Below, in pieces: positions 25,111 to 35,617 of a stretch of 64,000 bases of DNA. The DNA comes from Mesobacterium_A hydrothermale. GTDB taxonomy: Bacteria > Pseudomonadota > Alphaproteobacteria > Rhodobacterales > Rhodobacteraceae. The DNA is taken from NCBI RefSeq assembly GCF_035818635.1, contig NZ_JAYLLH010000004.1:1-64000 (forward strand), in the 5' to 3' direction. The position numbers and the translations under genes are program-made. Each line of letters starts with the position of its first letter. Position 1 is the stretch's first letter. Under the pieces are notes generated by a model. It ran no database searches. It saw only the letters and a list, made by a program, of their open reading frames with translations, and was not told the origin of the DNA.

Positions 25111-28100
25111 TGCGGGGCCTGTCGCTGGGCCCGCTGGGCTATTTCACCCGCCACCGCACCGCCGCGGGGTTCCTGATGGTGGTGATGCTGGTCCTGGGCC
25201 TGTTCGCCACCACAAAGATCCGCTCGCAGTTCTTTCCTGACGTGGTGGTCGAAACCGTTACGGTCACCGTCGACTGGAACGGCGCCGGCCCCGAAGAACT
25301 GGACCGGTCTGTCGTGGCGCTGCTGGAACCGGCACTGCAAGGGGTTGAAGGGGTGGAATCCTCGGCCGCGGTGTCAAAGGACAATTCGACCACCATCACC
25401 CTGACGCTGGAGCCGGGCTGGGACATGGGCCGCGCCACCGAGGATGTGAAGTCCGCGGTTGAAAGCGTGCGCACCCTTCCGGCCGCGGCGGACGAGCCCG
25501 TCGTGCGCCGTGGCGCCTGGCGCGACAAGGTGACAGAGGTGCTGATTTCCGGCCCCATCGGGGTCGACCAACTGGGTCAGTTCGGCGATGACTTTCTGCA
25601 ACGGCTTTACCGCGAGGGTATCACGCGCAGTTCGATCCTTGGCGTTGCCGCGCCACAGATCGTCGTCGAGGTCCCGGAAGAGGCCCGCATCCGCCATGGC
25701 GTCACGCTGGATCAGGTGGCTGGGGTCATCGCCCGGGCCGCGCAGACACGCCCTGCGGGCGAAGTCGCCGACGGCGCGATCCGATTGCGCGCGGGTGACG
25801 AAACCCGCGAAGCAGACGAGATCCGCAACCTTGTGGTTCGCGTGAATCCGGACGGTACCAAGCTTTATGTGCGCAACGTGGCCAAGGTCTCTGTCACAGG
25901 CGCCGATGCCGATCAGGCCTATTTCAATGGCGATCAACCCGCAGTGCTGCTGCGCGTCGATCGCGACGCGGCCGGCGATGCGATCCGGATCGAAGCCACC
26001 GTGCGCCGCCTGGCCGAAGAGATGCAGCGCGAACTGCCGCCGGGTGTGACGATCCGGCTGATCAACACCCGCGCGCAGGACATTACCGACCGCCTGGACA
26101 TCCTGATGGAAAACGGAATTTCCGGTCTGTTGCTTGTGCTGGTGGTGCTGTTCCTGTTCTTGTCGGCGCGGACGGCATTCTGGGTGGCGATGGGGATTCC
26201 GGTGTCGATGCTGGCCGCCATCGCGGTCATGTATGCTTTCGGCCTGACCATCAACATGATGTCGTTGTTTGCCCTGATCATCACGCTGGGGATCGTGGTG
26301 GACGACGCGATTGTCGTGGCCGAACACGCCGATTACCGCCACCGACATCTGGGCGAATCCGCCTCTGACGCGCCGGTCAACGCGGTGTCTCGGATGTTGG
26401 GTCCTGTGTTCAGTTCGACCGTGACCACCGTACTGGCCTTTGTCGGGCTGTTGTTCGTGGGTGGCGGGTTCGGCACGCTGATTGCCGATATTCCCCTGGT
26501 GGTGGGGGCGGTGCTGATCGCGTCACTGATCGAAAGTTTCCTGATCCTGCCCAACCATATGCGCCACGCACTGGCGGCGGGAACCAAGCGACGCTGGTTC
26601 GATTGGCCCAGCACGCAATTCAACCGGGGCTTCGCGTGGATGACCGACCGCATGTTTGTTCCGGTGATGCGGCTGGTCTTGCGGCTGCGCTATGCCGTGG
26701 TGGCAGCGATGATCCTGCTGTTGTCGATCTCGGCGGCGCAGGTGATCCGGGGCGACGTGCCCTGGGCCTTCTTCGTCGCGCCGGAAAAGGGCTCGGTCAC
26801 TGGCAACTTTGCCTTCCTGCCGGGGGCCGAGCGCGCGGATTCCCGCGCCTTTACCGTCGAACTGGACCGTGCCGTGGATGCGGTTGCCAAAACGTATGAG
26901 GCCGAAAGCGGGATTTACCCGGTGGTACACAGCGTCACGCAGATCGGTGGCACGGCGGGCAAGGGGATACCGGGGGAATCGACACTTGATCCCGACGGGC
27001 TCGGCTCTATCGACATTGGCCTGGTCGATGCAGACAAGCGCGATTTCTCTGCACAGGAATTCGTGCGCGCACTGCAACAGGAAATCAACCGTCCAGCCGG
27101 GCTGGCACTGCTGTCGTTCCGCAGCCAGGGCGCGGGGCCGGGTGGGGATTCGCTGGCGGTGAATTTCTATGGGTCGGACGCCTTTGCGCTCAAGGCCGCG
27201 GCTGATGAACTGATCGCCACGCTGGCGGCCTATCCAGAGGTGACAGGCCTGCAAGACAGTCTGCCGCTTGGCAAAGAGGACATGGTGCTGGAATTGTCGC
27301 CCCTGGGCGAAGCGCTGGGGTTCACCACGACTGCCATCGGGGAAGAACTGTTTGCCCGGTTGGGCGGGATCACCGCCGCGGAATTCCCGGCGGGGACGCG
27401 TACGACCTCGATCACCGTGCAGATGCCCGAGGAAGAACTGACCGGCGAATTTCTGGAAAGCACGCGCCTGCGCGCGCCGTCGGGCGATTATGTTCCGCTC
27501 GGGGAACTTGTGACCGCAACAAGCGCGTCGGCGTTTTCCACCGTCAACCGCGAAGACGGCCGGCGGTTGGTGACGGTCAGTGGCAGCCTGTCGGAAGACA
27601 ATCCCGAAGCGGCGGCCCGCATCAACGCCGCCCTGAAGACCGAGATCCTGCCCCAGATCGCCGCGCGCCACAACCTTGACTGGGACATGGGCGGGCTGGC
27701 CACACAGGAAGAGGATTTCCTGGGCGAGGCGATACTGGGTTTTGGGTTGTGTATTCTTGGCATTTATCTGGTGCTTGGCTGGGTCTTTGAAAGCTGGTTC
27801 CGCCCGCTGATCGTGATGGCGGTCATTCCCTTTGGCCTGATCGGTACGATCTGGGGCCACGCACACTTCGGGCTTGCGATGTCGTTGTTTACCGTGATCG
27901 GGCTGATCGGCATGTCGGGGATCATCATCAACGACGCCATTGTGCTGGTGACCACCATTCAGGACTATGCCAAACGCATGGCAATCCTGCCGGCCGCGCT
28001 TAAGGGCACGGCGGAACGCCTGCGCCCGGTGATGCTGACCACGCTGACCACGGTGCTGGGCCTGGCCCCGCTGATGTTCGAGGAAAGCCGCCAGTCGCTG

Positions 28101-28466
28101 TTTCTGAAGCCAACCGTTGTCACGCTCGTTTATGGCCTGTCGGTGGGGTTCTTCGTCGTCCTGCTGATGGTGCCCGCGTTGCTGGTCATCCAGTCCGACG
28201 CCAGCCATGCGCTGAAATCGCTGCGGCGGATGCTTGGCGCGGCGCGATTTGGGCGCGCACATGTCTGGGCGCTGGTTGCAGGGGCGGTGGTGGTGGCGCT
28301 GAACGTGATGCTGTTCTGGGTCATGCCGATCAAATCCGCGCTGCTAGGGACAGCGCCGGCGATGGTGTCGCCCATGGTTTGGTTGCTGGTGCTGGCGACC
28401 CTGGGCAGCGCGGTGATCGGTCTGGTGTTTTCCACCAGCCTCAGGCGAAGCGCACGGCGCGGATAA
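25110..28466 (+). CDS. RND efflux transporter (AcrB/MdtBC-like)
   Basis: About 1118 residues. The proton-relay pair is intact (GIVVDDAIVVAEHAD). The first helix FLMVVMLVLGLFATTKIRSQ and the second-half repeat FSVIGLIGMSGIIINDAIVL-like segment are standard. The protein exports small molecules using the proton gradient; substrate unknown. An in-frame GTG at 25107 precedes the ATG at 25110; the ATG in TGATG is the better start. The C terminus has two extra membrane segments past the normal end, which is slightly long for the family. It ends 32 bp before the convergent RTX gene. Confidence 0.92.
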   Translation: MRGLSLGPLGYFTRHRTAAGFLMVVMLVLGLFATTKIRSQFFPDVVVETVTVTVDWNGAGPEELDRSVVALLEPALQGVEGVESSAAVSKDNSTTITLTLEPGWDMGRATEDVKSAVESVRTLPAAADEPVVRRGAWRDKVTEVLISGPIGVDQLGQFGDDFLQRLYREGITRSSILGVAAPQIVVEVPEEARIRHGVTLDQVAGVIARAAQTRPAGEVADGAIRLRAGDETREADEIRNLVVRVNPDGTKLYVRNVAKVSVTGADADQAYFNGDQPAVLLRVDRDAAGDAIRIEATVRRLAEEMQRELPPGVTIRLINTRAQDITDRLDILMENGISGLLLVLVVLFLFLSARTAFWVAMGIPVSMLAAIAVMYAFGLTINMMSLFALIITLGIVVDDAIVVAEHADYRHRHLGESASDAPVNAVSRMLGPVFSSTVTTVLAFVGLLFVGGGFGTLIADIPLVVGAVLIASLIESFLILPNHMRHALAAGTKRRWFDWPSTQFNRGFAWMTDRMFVPVMRLVLRLRYAVVAAMILLLSISAAQVIRGDVPWAFFVAPEKGSVTGNFAFLPGAERADSRAFTVELDRAVDAVAKTYEAESGIYPVVHSVTQIGGTAGKGIPGESTLDPDGLGSIDIGLVDADKRDFSAQEFVRALQQEINRPAGLALLSFRSQGAGPGGDSLAVNFYGSDAFALKAAADELIATLAAYPEVTGLQDSLPLGKEDMVLELSPLGEALGFTTTAIGEELFARLGGITAAEFPAGTRTTSITVQMPEEELTGEFLESTRLRAPSGDYVPLGELVTATSASAFSTVNREDGRRLVTVSGSLSEDNPEAAARINAALKTEILPQIAARHNLDWDMGGLATQEEDFLGEAILGFGLCILGIYLVLGWVFESWFRPLIVMAVIPFGLIGTIWGHAHFGLAMSLFTVIGLIGMSGIIINDAIVLVTTIQDYAKRMAILPAALKGTAERLRPVMLTTLTTVLGLAPLMFEESRQSLFLKPTVVTLVYGLSVGFFVVLLMVPALLVIQSDASHALKSLRRMLGAARFGRAHVWALVAGAVVVALNVMLFWVMPIKSALLGTAPAMVSPMVWLLVLATLGSAVIGLVFSTSLRRSARRG

Positions 28467-28498
28467 CGGGGCAGGGGCCGCGCCTGCGCCGCCCCCGG

Positions 28499-31400
28499 TC
28501 ACACCAGAATCGAAACCTGATCCAGCGTTGCCAGCGACATGTCGGCAAAGGCCACCACGACGCCCTGGTCAGCGAACAGAACATCCTGGCCTGTCTGGAT
28601 CATATGAGCCCGCGCGTCCGCCGCGCTGCCATAGCCAAAATCCAGAAACGACAGCGTATCCCACAGGTCCAGCGACATCACGACGTCACGGCCCAGATCG
28701 GCGGCGTGCCAGACGAACTGGTCGCTGGAGATCTCGCCGGCAAGAATGTCGTTACCGATCCCGCCCGACATCGTGTCGCCCGTCTGCGCCGACATATAGG
28801 CCCGCAAGGGCGCCTCGGAATTGGCACGCGACTCCGGGCTTTCGGAAAAGCCGACCAGAACCTCGGTCCGTGTCGTGCCGGTGGCCATGCGGTCCAGCCA
28901 GCTTGTCAATCCGCCAGAGTCGGGTGCCCGGTCCAGCACGTTGTTGTAAAGCAGGGTGACAAAGTCGCGGTTGTCGAGGTTGCCATATGTGGTCTGAAAT
29001 TCCGGGCTGCCTGTAAAGCCCGCCACGGCGGTGTCAAAGCTTTCGCCCGCCGCCAGCCGATCGGTCCAGGATTTCAGGCCACCGAAATCGGGCAGCCGGT
29101 CCAGGGTTGCCTGATACAGCCGGAACACCTCATCCACCCAGTCACCCGCATCGCGCGCGGTGACATAGGTGCTGGCGCTTTTCGCGGTCGACAGCTTGAA
29201 TTCCGCGCTTTCGGAAAACCCCAGCACGACGTTGCCCCGAGCGGTGCCGCCCTCAAGGCTGCTGACCCAGCCGTCGCGCCCGCCAGGGTCGGCCTCGCGG
29301 CCAAGCACGTTCATGTACAAGAGATCGACAAAGCTGCCATTGTCGAGCGTGCCATAGGTGTTGACGAACTCGGGACTGTTGACGAAAGCGGCGGTCGCCT
29401 GTTGCAGCGTCACGCGGCCGTCGTCGATGCCGTCGACCCAGGAATAGAACCCGCCGCTGTCAGGGGCGCGGTCCAGCGTCGCCTGGTACAGGCGGAAGAC
29501 TTTGGCTTCGGTTGTTTCGGCGGAAATATCGCGGACAGCGCCGCCCAACAGCAGGTCCTTGCCCGCGCCACCATCCATCCAGTCGCGGCCCGATGATCCC
29601 AGCAGCCGGTCGTTGCCGGCCCCGGCGGACACCTCTTCGATATTGCTGAACTGTCCGGCGTAAAGCCCCGGCAACTGCCGGAATACGACTTCGAAAAGGT
29701 CGTGGTCGGGGTCGTCGAGCCCCGGCAGCACGCGGGTCAGGTCGTCAGCGCTGTCGGCAAAGACCGGCTCGACCTCGATCACGTCCTGCGGGGTCAGCGC
29801 CGCGCCGTTCCAGACCCGTGCATCGGCGGTGCCATCGTCGCGCCAGACCGGCACATCGCGGTAGAGCGTCGCCTGATAGCTCTGAGAGGCGAAATCGAAG
29901 GTCACGCTGCCCGTCACCAGCCCGAAATCCGCCCGGTCGCGTCCGGTGCCGCCGTCGACTTGCGCATTGCCCAGCCCAATGATGATCGTATCGTCGCCAG
30001 CGCCGCCGTCGGCGCTGTCATCGCCATCGCCCAGCACAAGCACGTCGTTGCCGCCGCGCCCTTCCAGTGTGTCGTTGCCCGCCCCGCCGCTCAGTGCGTT
30101 GCCAAGTTCGTCGCCGCGCAGGATGTCGTCCGCGTGACTGCCAATCACGTTTTCGATGCTGATCAGCGTGTCGTTGCCCTGCGCGCCGGTCGCGGTTCCC
30201 GTCTGCAAATCAACGATGACCGCGCCGAGGTCGCCCGCCGTCACGGCTCCTTCCGGCCCGTCGAAGCGTGAATTGGAATAAGAGGCGGTGTCGATCTCGT
30301 CCGGGAACACCCCACCGGTCAGGGTGTCGTCGCCGGCCCCGCCGTGCAGCAAATCCCCGCCCGAGCCACCGTCCAGCCGGTCGTGGCCATCGCCGCCGAA
30401 CAGTTCGTCGTCGCCGCCGCGCCCGTTCAGTGTATCGTCACCGCCCCGCGTGACCAACCGTTCGCCTGAATTGGACCCGTTGAACAGATCGCGGATCGCG
30501 TCGCCGCCGATCAGTTCCTCGATCCCGGTCAGCGACAGGATCTCGATATAGGCCTGATCGTTGTTCAGCGCGTTGTTGAAATAGGAATAGGCGGTGCCAA
30601 CCAGCAGGTCTGCCTCGGACCGATAGGAATTCAGCGTGTCTTCCATCGACAGCACGTCATAGCCGTCGCCGCCGTGAAGAACGCCGTCCATACGGCTGAC
30701 GCGAATGAAATCGTCGCCGGTGCCACCATCGATCACCACGTTGTCGAAAGATGTGTTGATGATCAACCGGTCGTCGCCCGCATCGCCGTAGGCTTCGTTG
30801 CCGATGGCATCGAATTCGAGATAGTCGTCGCCGTCGCCGCCGTGGAAGAACGCCTGTGCACCGCCATCGTTGGAATTCTTGCGCACCAAGCGGTCATCGC
30901 CCCCGGCGGCGAACAGTTCGATCCGCGCAGTGCCCGCTGCGAAAAACTCGTCATTGCCATTGCCCAGAAGCACCTGTTCGAAGCTTTCGAACCGTCCGCT
31001 GGCGATGCTGATCAGGTCCGGGCTGGCCTTGAACCCGTTGCTGTCGCCCAGCCGTTCGACTTCGAAGTCGACGAAGGCCGTGAAATCCACTGGCGCGTTG
31101 AACCCATTGCGGAACAGCCAGCGCACGTCACCCAGTTGCCGAAGGTCCAGGGTGTCGTCATCGCCGCCGCTGTCGCCGCCGTGGTAGTAGCCGCCGGTGC
31201 CTGTCACGATCACCGTGTCGCTGCCGGACCCGCCAAAAACACTGTCGGCATCGCCGGTATGGATCGTGTCATTGCCCTGCGCGCCGTCCAGCGTGATGCG
31301 CACGCCGTCGCCACTGTCGCGGGCGCCGGCAATGGTATCAGCGCTGTCCGACGCGATCAGGTATTCGATGCCGCTGAACTGGTCTGTGGCCAGAACCGTG

Positions 31401-33457
31401 TCGCCGGACATGTGCTGAACCGTGCCTGCCGCAAAGTCGATGCGCAGCGGTCCGACCGCTTCGAGATCGCTGCTGCGCACATCGTTCGTCACGTCGGAAT
31501 TGAAATGGTTCAGATCGGTGGAATAGCTCAGACGGTCAAGGCTGCCGGTCCCGCCATGGTAGTATTCACCGCGCCCGGCGACGGCGGCCCCCCCAAAAAG
31601 GATGTCGTTGCCGCTGCCGCCATAGACTCTGTCCAGACCCGGTCCGCCGATCAGCACATCGTCATTGTCGCCGCCGAACAGCATGTCATCGCCGCCCAGG
31701 CCCCACTGGAAATCCTCGCCCGCGCCGGAGATCAGGATGTTGTTGCCGTCAGAGCCTTTCAGCTTGGCGGAGCGGTCGGTTTCGATCGTGACGTTTTCGA
31801 TGCTGTCCAGGTAGTCGCGGTCTACCCCGTCCCATGCCGATCCGTCATGGGTGTTGCCCAGCGGATCGGTTCGGGGCAATTGCAGTTCCACGCTGATATT
31901 GCGCGATGTCCCGGTCAGCGGCACCAGATAGGTATCGCTGCCCGGGCCGCCGTTCACTGTGTCAGACCCCAGAAGTGGGGCGATCACGTCATCGTCGTCC
32001 CCCCCGATGATCAGGTCGTCGCCATTGGTTTGCGCCGGGGACAGAACGCCCAGGTCCCTCAGTTGCTGCGGGGTGTACACGCCATCGTTGAAGACGAAAT
32101 ACTCGATCCCAAAGGCGACCTCGCGGTCCCAGCGGCCCTGTTCGTCAAACAACACCACCGGGGCTGTGTCGCTGAACTGCGAAATCCGGAAATCCGCCAG
32201 AAGCCCGCGCATCAGCAGCCAGTCGGTGCCCGCGCCGCCATAGACGTAGTCCTGGCCGGCGCTGGCGACGAACAGGTCGCCGCTTGTCACGGTGGCGGGG
32301 TCTGTTCCGGCTTCGTAGCCGTAAAGCGTGTCGTTGCCATCCAGTCCGTTGATCAGGTCCAGGGCGCCCGCCCGGCCATGGATCACGTTGTCGGCGTCGT
32401 CGCCGAAGCGCAGCGCATCAGGTGCCAGTGCGCCCAGTGCGTTGATCACATCGTCGGTGATGTCGGAGATATAGCCGTCCATGTCGGCATCCCAACCGCC
32501 AATGAAATCCGTCAGCTTGTTGAACGCGTCGGTCACCCGTGCCTCGACCGCGTCGATCACGTCTGTGTCGGGCAGCAGATCGGCAATGGCATCCCCGATC
32601 CGGTTGAAGATCGCCGTCACCCCCAACTTGTCCAGCAGAAAATCGACCACCGGCCCCACGGTGATATCGTATAGAAACCCGACCGCATCCAGCAGCCATT
32701 CCACCGGCGCCAGTGCAGATTGCACCGCCTGCAACGGCTTTCTCAGGATTCCCAGCGAACTGTTGATCGCGCCGAACGCCTTGGCCACGTCTGCCAGCGC
32801 ATCGAAAAGTCCGGCGCCGCCTTCGGCCGCGGCAAATGCATCGTCGAGGCCCTGCAACTTGGCCTCGATCTCGTTATAGGTGCGGTTGATCGGGACAAGG
32901 ATATCGTTGATCGGCGTTGCGGCAGAGTTGGCGGCGTTTTCCAGCCCGTCCAGGGGACTGCCTACAAGATCGAAGGCCAGGATCATGGCCCTGGTATTGC
33001 CGGCGTATTGGTCAAGCTTGGCCTCGACCACCTTCAGCCCGTCTTCGACCTCGCCCAGCTTGTCTTCTGCGGTCTTGAGCTTTTCGACATAGCCGCCCTG
33101 TTCGATCTTGTCTTCCAGGCTGCGGGCCTTATTGCGGACCGAAACCGCCACGTCCTCGAGCTTGTCGAGAACCTGTGCGACGAATTTCGACGGCAATTTC
33201 AGCGGCCCGACCTTGCTGGACAGTTTCAGGGCGAATTTCATCGACTTGATCGTGCTCAGGAATTCCGTCGCCTGGTCCTTGACCTCGCTCACCTGTTCCA
33301 GCGACCATCGCGCGGCCTCGACCACCTGTTTCGCGTTCTCGGTCTTTTCACGCATGTCTTCGGCGTTTTCGCGCGTTTCGACAAGGTTGAGCGAGAAATC
33401 TTCGATTTCGCGTCCGGTTGTTGTGGAACCGTCGGTCTGGGGCGTGACAAGCGTCAT
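28499..33457 (-). CDS. Giant RTX protein with helical N terminus and C-terminal DUF4214 repeats
   Basis: About 1652 residues, probably exported by type I secretion. No signal peptide. Residues about 1-340 are helical and coiled-coil-like (NLVETRENAEDMREKTENAK, LEDKIEQGGYVEKLKTAEDK). From about 345 to 1310 come scattered calcium-binding nonapeptides (GGxGxDxxx, such as GNDILFGG) with a recurring YYHGG motif. Residues about 1315-1545 hold tandem DUF4214 units (VFRLYQATLDR, NVLGREADPGG, LGFSESAEF). The end has a DQFVWHAADLG module and an ILV tail. The ATG at 33457 with AAGGACC is preferred over a TTG at 33484. It lies 126 bp downstream of, and codirectional with, the 7TM-DISM kinase. Confidence 0.88.
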   Translation of the reverse strand: MTLVTPQTDGSTTTGREIEDFSLNLVETRENAEDMREKTENAKQVVEAARWSLEQVSEVKDQATEFLSTIKSMKFALKLSSKVGPLKLPSKFVAQVLDKLEDVAVSVRNKARSLEDKIEQGGYVEKLKTAEDKLGEVEDGLKVVEAKLDQYAGNTRAMILAFDLVGSPLDGLENAANSAATPINDILVPINRTYNEIEAKLQGLDDAFAAAEGGAGLFDALADVAKAFGAINSSLGILRKPLQAVQSALAPVEWLLDAVGFLYDITVGPVVDFLLDKLGVTAIFNRIGDAIADLLPDTDVIDAVEARVTDAFNKLTDFIGGWDADMDGYISDITDDVINALGALAPDALRFGDDADNVIHGRAGALDLINGLDGNDTLYGYEAGTDPATVTSGDLFVASAGQDYVYGGAGTDWLLMRGLLADFRISQFSDTAPVVLFDEQGRWDREVAFGIEYFVFNDGVYTPQQLRDLGVLSPAQTNGDDLIIGGDDDDVIAPLLGSDTVNGGPGSDTYLVPLTGTSRNISVELQLPRTDPLGNTHDGSAWDGVDRDYLDSIENVTIETDRSAKLKGSDGNNILISGAGEDFQWGLGGDDMLFGGDNDDVLIGGPGLDRVYGGSGNDILFGGAAVAGRGEYYHGGTGSLDRLSYSTDLNHFNSDVTNDVRSSDLEAVGPLRIDFAAGTVQHMSGDTVLATDQFSGIEYLIASDSADTIAGARDSGDGVRITLDGAQGNDTIHTGDADSVFGGSGSDTVIVTGTGGYYHGGDSGGDDDTLDLRQLGDVRWLFRNGFNAPVDFTAFVDFEVERLGDSNGFKASPDLISIASGRFESFEQVLLGNGNDEFFAAGTARIELFAAGGDDRLVRKNSNDGGAQAFFHGGDGDDYLEFDAIGNEAYGDAGDDRLIINTSFDNVVIDGGTGDDFIRVSRMDGVLHGGDGYDVLSMEDTLNSYRSEADLLVGTAYSYFNNALNNDQAYIEILSLTGIEELIGGDAIRDLFNGSNSGERLVTRGGDDTLNGRGGDDELFGGDGHDRLDGGSGGDLLHGGAGDDTLTGGVFPDEIDTASYSNSRFDGPEGAVTAGDLGAVIVDLQTGTATGAQGNDTLISIENVIGSHADDILRGDELGNALSGGAGNDTLEGRGGNDVLVLGDGDDSADGGAGDDTIIIGLGNAQVDGGTGRDRADFGLVTGSVTFDFASQSYQATLYRDVPVWRDDGTADARVWNGAALTPQDVIEVEPVFADSADDLTRVLPGLDDPDHDLFEVVFRQLPGLYAGQFSNIEEVSAGAGNDRLLGSSGRDWMDGGAGKDLLLGGAVRDISAETTEAKVFRLYQATLDRAPDSGGFYSWVDGIDDGRVTLQQATAAFVNSPEFVNTYGTLDNGSFVDLLYMNVLGREADPGGRDGWVSSLEGGTARGNVVLGFSESAEFKLSTAKSASTYVTARDAGDWVDEVFRLYQATLDRLPDFGGLKSWTDRLAAGESFDTAVAGFTGSPEFQTTYGNLDNRDFVTLLYNNVLDRAPDSGGLTSWLDRMATGTTRTEVLVGFSESPESRANSEAPLRAYMSAQTGDTMSGGIGNDILAGEISSDQFVWHAADLGRDVVMSLDLWDTLSFLDFGYGSAADARAHMIQTGQDVLFADQGVVVAFADMSLATLDQVSILV

Positions 33458-33583
33458 GGGGCTGGTCCTTGGCAATGACTGCAAGGGCAGGGGCGCGCCA
33501 CCTGCCGTAAAACGGGATCAATGCCAGTCACCTTAGCGATCTGACGCAGGGTCAGCTATCAGGTGATCACCCCATTTCGCCCT

Positions 33584-35617
33584 TCAACTCAGGTGCTCGG
33601 GGCCGACCAGCACGCCAAGGCTGGTGCCGCCAAGCTGGCTGGGCAAGAGTGCAAAGCCCAGCCCAAGGTCACTGCAGGTCTGCGCCACGATGGCAAGTCC
33701 CAAGCCGGACCCACCGGGCTGTTCAGCCGGATCCAGCCGCGCGCCACGTACTTTTGCGGCCTCGAATGCGGTGGGGGTCAGGCCGGGGCCGGTGTCGTGC
33801 ACTGCGATTTGTACCCCTTGCGACGTTGGCACAGCTTCGACCCGCACTGCACCGGCCTGGGTGTAGGTCACGGCGTTGGACACAAGGTTCGTCAGGATCC
33901 GCATCACCGATATGGCGGGCAGGTGCAACGTCGCGTCGGTCGGGCCATGGCCCAGGGTCAGGCCCTTGGCCTGAGCGTCGCGGCCGAACATGCTGGTCAC
34001 CGCCGCAAAAACTTCGTCCAGCGCCAAGGCTGTATCGCCTGTTTCGGTATCGCGCACTGGGCCAGGGATATTGGCGTGCAATTCGTCCGTCACCAACCCT
34101 TCGAGCATCCGAAAGGTCTCCTCGATCTCGCGCCTTGGCGGTTTGCGGTCGGGATCGTTGCCGGCCAGCAGGTCCTCTACGTTCAGGCGCAGCGCATGCA
34201 GCGGCTGGCGCAGGTCGTGGAACGCATCGGCCACCTGCCGTTCGCGGTTGCGCGCCAGTTCCGAGGCCAGCGCATAGCGCTGCTCCAGCGCTTGCAATCG
34301 CCGGGACATGGCAAGGTTTTCCTGTGCCTGATCCAGCGACACTTTCAGCGCGTCGGCCCTGCTGCGGCGCAGCCCGTCGAACCTGTCGATGATGGCCAGC
34401 CCCATCAGCGCGGCATCCAGCACCAGGACGATGCGCATGCTGTCGAACTGCACCTCCTCTGAAATCTCGATCCCCAGCCAGTGCCGCCCGGTCATGATCG
34501 CGCTGGAAATCACCGCGCCAGACCACGCCAGCACAAAAAACCGCACCTCGCGGAACCGCGTCCGCGCGGCGTTCAGACCCGAGGCTGTGAACAGCAGCAC
34601 ACTGCCAAAAGCCATCAGTACCAGAACCTTCTTGATCATCTGCGTGTCCAGGAACACCGACGAGGCCGCGGTCAGCAGGGTCACGAGGATGGTAACTTGC
34701 AAGAGCCGATCGAAGACCGGGTGATAAAGCGCGGTTTGCAGAAATTGCCGGGCAAAATTCGCCCCGCAAACGATGATTCCCGCCCCCAGGGGGATGGTGG
34801 CAAACCCGTTGAACCCCGGCGCGTCGGGCCACAGATAGCGGAATGTGTTGCCATCGCCGTGCATGACAAACAAAAGCCCCGCAAGCGCGTAGGCGGAATA
34901 GGCCAGGAAGATCGCCCGCTGCGTCGCCAGCCACGTCGCCAGCGCCGCCATGATCAGAAACAGCAGCATGCCGTAGTACATGAAATGACGCGCTGTCTTG
35001 CTCGCGGTCCAGGCGTTGAAGCTGTCGACATCGAACAGGGTAAATTCCACCTCAGTCGATCCGCCGGACCGGTACCGGATCAGGATCGCGCCCGTCGTCC
35101 CCGGGGGTTGCGTGAATGGCACAACCAGTTCCGCCCATTCTACCGCGCGGGTGGCGAAGCCGGTGGTTTCATGCTGCCGTTCGCGCAAGACCGGCCGATC
35201 GCCTGAAGGCACATACCATGCGGAAAACTCCTGAAAGAAATTTTCGCGCAGACGCAGGCGCCACTCGGACTTGTCTGTCGGGTTTGTCGTGGGAATATAA
35301 AGCCAGATCGCTTCTGGGGTGAAGCCAAAGTCGGGTGCAGGGCCGGGCAGCGCAGCAAAGCCCCCGTTGCCAAGCCTTGCCAGCGCCTGTTCCGGTGTCA
35401 GGCGGCTGCCGTGTTCCTGGTAGCCCAGGATATGGCCCCTGAAGGCATCCGACGCGACCCGCGTTGACAATTCAAGCGCAGGATCGACCTTGCCTGCCTG
35501 AGCCTGTAGCGTGACCGGCAGACCCGCCAGCAGGCAGGCCCAGACGACCGCCAGTATCAACCGGCGCAGGGGGCTACGTCCGCAGTCCGGTCGCGCGCTT
35601 GAAAAGGATGGTGACAT
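33584..35617 (-). CDS. 7TM-DISM sensor histidine kinase
   Basis: A 677-residue membrane kinase. Signal peptide region about residues 18-40, then a DISMED2-type periplasmic sensor domain (to about 205), seven membrane helices (about 210-410), a coiled coil (420-460), then HisKA with HDLRQPLHAL (His467) and a HATPase domain (NLVSNAVTYT, DTGPGL, GSGLGLAI). The 7TM-DISM class is thought to sense small ligands. Start ATG at 35617 shares two bases with the response regulator start on the other strand, and its own Shine-Dalgarno is weak, so a downstream TTG at the LILAVV segment is possible. The RTX gene follows on the same strand. Confidence 0.88.
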   Translation of the reverse strand: MSPSFSSARPDCGRSPLRRLILAVVWACLLAGLPVTLQAQAGKVDPALELSTRVASDAFRGHILGYQEHGSRLTPEQALARLGNGGFAALPGPAPDFGFTPEAIWLYIPTTNPTDKSEWRLRLRENFFQEFSAWYVPSGDRPVLRERQHETTGFATRAVEWAELVVPFTQPPGTTGAILIRYRSGGSTEVEFTLFDVDSFNAWTASKTARHFMYYGMLLFLIMAALATWLATQRAIFLAYSAYALAGLLFVMHGDGNTFRYLWPDAPGFNGFATIPLGAGIIVCGANFARQFLQTALYHPVFDRLLQVTILVTLLTAASSVFLDTQMIKKVLVLMAFGSVLLFTASGLNAARTRFREVRFFVLAWSGAVISSAIMTGRHWLGIEISEEVQFDSMRIVLVLDAALMGLAIIDRFDGLRRSRADALKVSLDQAQENLAMSRRLQALEQRYALASELARNRERQVADAFHDLRQPLHALRLNVEDLLAGNDPDRKPPRREIEETFRMLEGLVTDELHANIPGPVRDTETGDTALALDEVFAAVTSMFGRDAQAKGLTLGHGPTDATLHLPAISVMRILTNLVSNAVTYTQAGAVRVEAVPTSQGVQIAVHDTGPGLTPTAFEAAKVRGARLDPAEQPGGSGLGLAIVAQTCSDLGLGFALLPSQLGGTSLGVLVGPEHLS

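Noticed and set aside
28467..28498. Terminator between RND gene and RTX gene
   Set aside because: The GC-rich 32-bp gap has partial inverted bases but no clean stem or T-tract.
30674..32674. Long plus-strand frame antisense to the 1652-residue RTX gene
   Set aside because: Low-complexity shadow of the nonapeptide coding; no motif or start signal.
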